The translations under genes were made by a program, and so were the position numbers. The notes under the pieces were generated by a model. That model was given only the letters and a program-made list of their open reading frames with translations. It did not search any database and was not told where the DNA came from. DNA of 8,428 nt from Pyrinomonadaceae bacterium. GTDB lineage: Bacteria > Acidobacteriota > Blastocatellia > Pyrinomonadales > Pyrinomonadaceae. The DNA is taken from NCBI GenBank assembly GCA_025937955.1, contig JAICQI010000217.1, positions 1-8,428 of the forward strand, read 5' to 3'. Shown here in pieces: positions 7,069 to 8,428 of the stretch. Every line of letters starts with the position of its first letter. Position 1 is the first letter of the stretch.

Positions 7069-7078
7069 AATTACAGAA

Positions 7079-7651
7079 ATGACGAACCGAAACACACTGA
7101 AGTTTTCAATCTTTGCTGCGGCCATTTTAGCCCTTGCTTTACCTGCCGCAGCATCCGCCCAGTGGGGACGCTACCCCGATGATCGGGATTACGGACGCGG
7201 ACGCTACGATGATCGCGGTCTCCGTGACTCCGTACACCGCCTCGATCGTTTAGCAAAAGACTTCGAGCGCGACATGGATCGTTCTCTCGATCGAAGCAGA
7301 GCCAATGGCTCACGCCGCGAAGATCAAATCAACAATCAGGTCCACCAATTCCGTGATGCCGTCGGCGATTTGAAATCGAGAGTTGGCAACGGCCGCGACC
7401 TGAATCGAAGTGCCGCCGAAGCACGACGCGTGCTCCAGGAAGCTGATCAGTTGGACCGCTTTGCCCGGCGTGCGTCACAGTGGTCGCAGATTCAACAGGA
7501 GCTGCGCTACATCAGCAACGTCTACGGTTTCAGATACAACGGTGGCTACGGCCGCGACGATGACTGGCGCCGCGATGACGATTGGCGTCGCAACGATCGC
7601 CGCAACAACAACGACGATTGGTGGAGACGAATTCCATTCCCTCGGAACTAG
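7079..7651 (+). CDS. Small exported charge-rich helical protein, function unknown
   Basis: This is a 190-residue protein with a clear signal peptide (1-27, hydrophobic AAAILALALPAAA, probable cleavage after ASA before Gln28). The mature N-terminus is rich in Tyr, Arg, Asp and Gly (29-47). Residues 48-150 are predicted by eye to be long amphipathic helices with Leu/Val heptad-like spacing (SVHRLDRLAKDFERDMDRSL, INNQVHQFRDAVGDLKSRV). The tail from 159 contains two exact RDDDWR units (159-170) followed by Asn/Arg/Trp-rich sequence and IPFPRN. A mixed-charge tail of this kind is likely disordered and may bind polyanions or envelope polymers; this is speculation. There is no known catalytic motif. 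The gene appears to be a single transcription unit, with its own Shine-Dalgarno and an intrinsic terminator about 45 bases after the stop. Confidence 0.83.
   Translation: MTNRNTLKFSIFAAAILALALPAAASAQWGRYPDDRDYGRGRYDDRGLRDSVHRLDRLAKDFERDMDRSLDRSRANGSRREDQINNQVHQFRDAVGDLKSRVGNGRDLNRSAAEARRVLQEADQLDRFARRASQWSQIQQELRYISNVYGFRYNGGYGRDDDWRRDDDWRRNDRRNNNDDWWRRIPFPRN
7553..7588 (+). repeat. Two 18-bp coding repeats (RDDDWR)
   Basis: Codons 159-164 and 165-170 both encode RDDDWR. The DNA copies differ at synonymous positions (for example tgg cgc against tgg cgt), so the peptide is conserved despite DNA drift. This suggests the tail composition matters or arose by an older slippage event. Confidence 0.75.
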
Positions 7652-7694
7652 CCTGCATTTGACTTCCGCTTGTATCCCGCTGGTCTACCCTGCC

Positions 7695-7724
7695 AAAGGC
7701 CTCGGCTCTAACGCCGGGGCCTTT
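7695..7724 (+). terminator. Intrinsic (rho-independent) terminator
   Basis: The arm AAAGGCCTCGGC (7695-7706) pairs with GCCGGGGCCTTT (7713-7724) across a six-base loop TCTAAC. This gives a 12-bp GC-rich stem with one T-G wobble. The T-rich stretch TTTATCTTGTATATT starts at the foot of the stem. It ends the transcript of the small exported protein gene and insulates the following gene. Confidence 0.8.
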
Positions 7725-7730
7725 ATCTTG

Positions 7731-7736
7731 TATATT
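7731..7736 (+). promoter_or_regulatory. Probable -10 box for leaderless rsmI transcript
   Basis: TATATT matches the TATAAT consensus at five of six positions and ends 7 bases before the rsmI ATG at 7744, so transcription would start at or next to the start codon. No Shine-Dalgarno is present between the terminator and the ATG, which supports a leaderless message. No good -35 is seen, and its expected place falls in the terminator hairpin. Confidence 0.45.
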
Positions 7737-7743
7737 GCTTCCC

Positions 7744-8428
7744 ATGCCCGGCACTCTCTACCTCGTCGCGACTCCCATCGGCAATCTCGCCGACATCACT
7801 CACCGCGCACTGCAAGTCTTAAAAGACGTCGATCTCATTGCCTGCGAAGACACGCGCCACACGCACAAGCTGCTCCAGCACTACGGCATAGCAACCAGGA
7901 CGATTAGCTATCACGAACACAACGAACAGCAGCGCGCCACACAACTGATCGATTCGTTGAAGCAGGGAAGCGACATCGCAGTCGTTTCTGATGCCGGCAC
8001 TCCGTCCATCAGCGATCCTGGGTTCCGTCTGGTCCGCGCGGCGATTGAGAATGAAATACCGGTAGTTCCCGTTCCTGGTCCAAGTGCTTTGATCGCTGCC
8101 CTAATCGCCGCCGGGCTTCCGACCGACGAGTTCTTCTTTGCTGGTTTTCTGCCTGCGCGATCGAACGCGCGACGAGCACGGCTCGGGAAGTTGCAATCGG
8201 TGCCCGGCACGTTGATCTTCTACGAAGCACCACACCGCCTTGCGGCAACGTTAAAAGACGCTTACGAAATCCTCGGCGAGCGTGAAGCGGTCGTTGCGCG
8301 CGAGCTCACAAAAGTTCACGAAGAAATCCGGCGCGCTCGTCTAAGCGAGCTCATCTCGCATTATGAGAATGAAGAACCTCGCGGCGAGATCGTGGTACTG
8401 ATCGATCGCAACGTGATCGGCGCAACCA
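7744..8428 (+). CDS. rsmI: 16S rRNA (cytidine-1402 2'-O)-methyltransferase RsmI, 3' end cut by the window
   Basis: RsmI methylates the ribose of C1402 in 16S rRNA in the decoding centre of the 30S subunit, using S-adenosylmethionine, together with the base methylase RsmH. The frame is open for 228 codons to the window edge; full-length family members are near 280 residues, so roughly the last 50 are missing. Family motifs are all present: YLVATPIGNLADIT (6-19), ACEDTRHTHKLL (33-44), VVSDAGTPSISDPGF (80-94), VPVPGPSA (108-115, SAM pocket of the tetrapyrrole-methylase fold), FYEAPHRL (159-166), ARELTKVHEE (185-194) and RGEIVVLI (213-220). Start choice: the ATG at 7744 opens directly into the conserved N-terminal beta strand. 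It follows a terminator by 19 bases without a Shine-Dalgarno. Confidence 0.96.
   Translation, partial: MPGTLYLVATPIGNLADITHRALQVLKDVDLIACEDTRHTHKLLQHYGIATRTISYHEHNEQQRATQLIDSLKQGSDIAVVSDAGTPSISDPGFRLVRAAIENEIPVVPVPGPSALIAALIAAGLPTDEFFFAGFLPARSNARRARLGKLQSVPGTLIFYEAPHRLAATLKDAYEILGEREAVVARELTKVHEEIRRARLSELISHYENEEPRGEIVVLIDRNVIGAT

Larger units (their letters stand above)
6773..7078. other. Gene-free stretch of about 300 bases
   Basis: This stretch carries the 121-bp inverted-repeat element and then 165 bases leading to the next gene. The trailing part contains two further direct copies of AAAGGCAC (6990-6997 and 7008-7015), an octamer also present in the left arm at 6801-6808. A strong Shine-Dalgarno lies at the right end. 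An open frame starting at TTG 6956 runs through the leader into the next gene but is not a plausible start. No convincing promoter and no RNA gene were recognised. Confidence 0.6.

Noticed and set aside
6956..7078. TTG-initiated 41-codon extension of the small exported protein
   Set aside because: A good ribosome binding site and a signal peptide both mark the ATG at 7079; the extension has no protein-like character.
7410..7907. 165-codon plus-strand open frame bridging the small exported gene and rsmI
   Set aside because: It runs through the intrinsic terminator and overlaps two well-supported genes in another frame; Thr/Ala/His-rich shadow translation.

Overview
The window most likely comes from an Acidobacteriota chromosome, possibly class Blastocatellia. 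That placement is an inference from gene style: paired secreted M16 peptidases, a secreted TPR protein with a carboxypeptidase-regulatory-like C-terminal domain, and a small conserved 'EAGWPRTP' protein of a type I associate with that phylum. No marker in the window settles it. No phage gene, transposase, tRNA, rRNA or CRISPR array is visible.

Layout, left to right. (1) Two tandem plus-strand genes at 24-1391 and 1405-2916 encode a pair of exported M16 zinc-peptidase family proteins, each behind a clear ribosome binding site. The first has the HxxEH zinc motif. The second has lost all the zinc ligands but keeps the Arg/Tyr pair that the first lacks, so the two probably work together as one periplasmic or secreted protease. 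(2) A 39-bp near-perfect palindrome (2922-2960) fills almost all of the gap to a long convergent minus-strand gene (2959-6183). That gene encodes an exported 1074-residue protein with an N-terminal TPM domain, a Pro/Thr/Ser-rich linker, a long TPR array, a second Pro/Thr-rich linker and a C-terminal beta-sandwich domain of the carboxypeptidase-regulatory type. (3) A divergent plus-strand gene (6254-6772) encodes a conserved cytoplasmic protein of unknown function. (4) A gap of about 300 bp holds a 121-bp element with perfect 28-bp terminal inverted repeats. (5) A plus-strand gene (7079-7651) encodes a small exported, charge-rich helical protein with a Trp/Arg/Asp repeat tail. It is closed by a good intrinsic terminator. 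(6) Directly after that terminator is the 5' part of rsmI (7744 to window end), the 16S rRNA 2'-O-methyltransferase gene. It appears to start with a leaderless transcript.

Most of the protein-coding content is directed to the cell envelope: four of the six genes start with signal peptides. The M16 pair forms an evident operon. The other genes look like separate transcription units. The most unusual content is non-coding. Two palindromic elements of different sequence share one design, arms built from units of about 8-10 bp that each begin with CAC and start at a CCAC edge. They may be members of a dispersed intergenic repeat class that deserves a genome-wide search.
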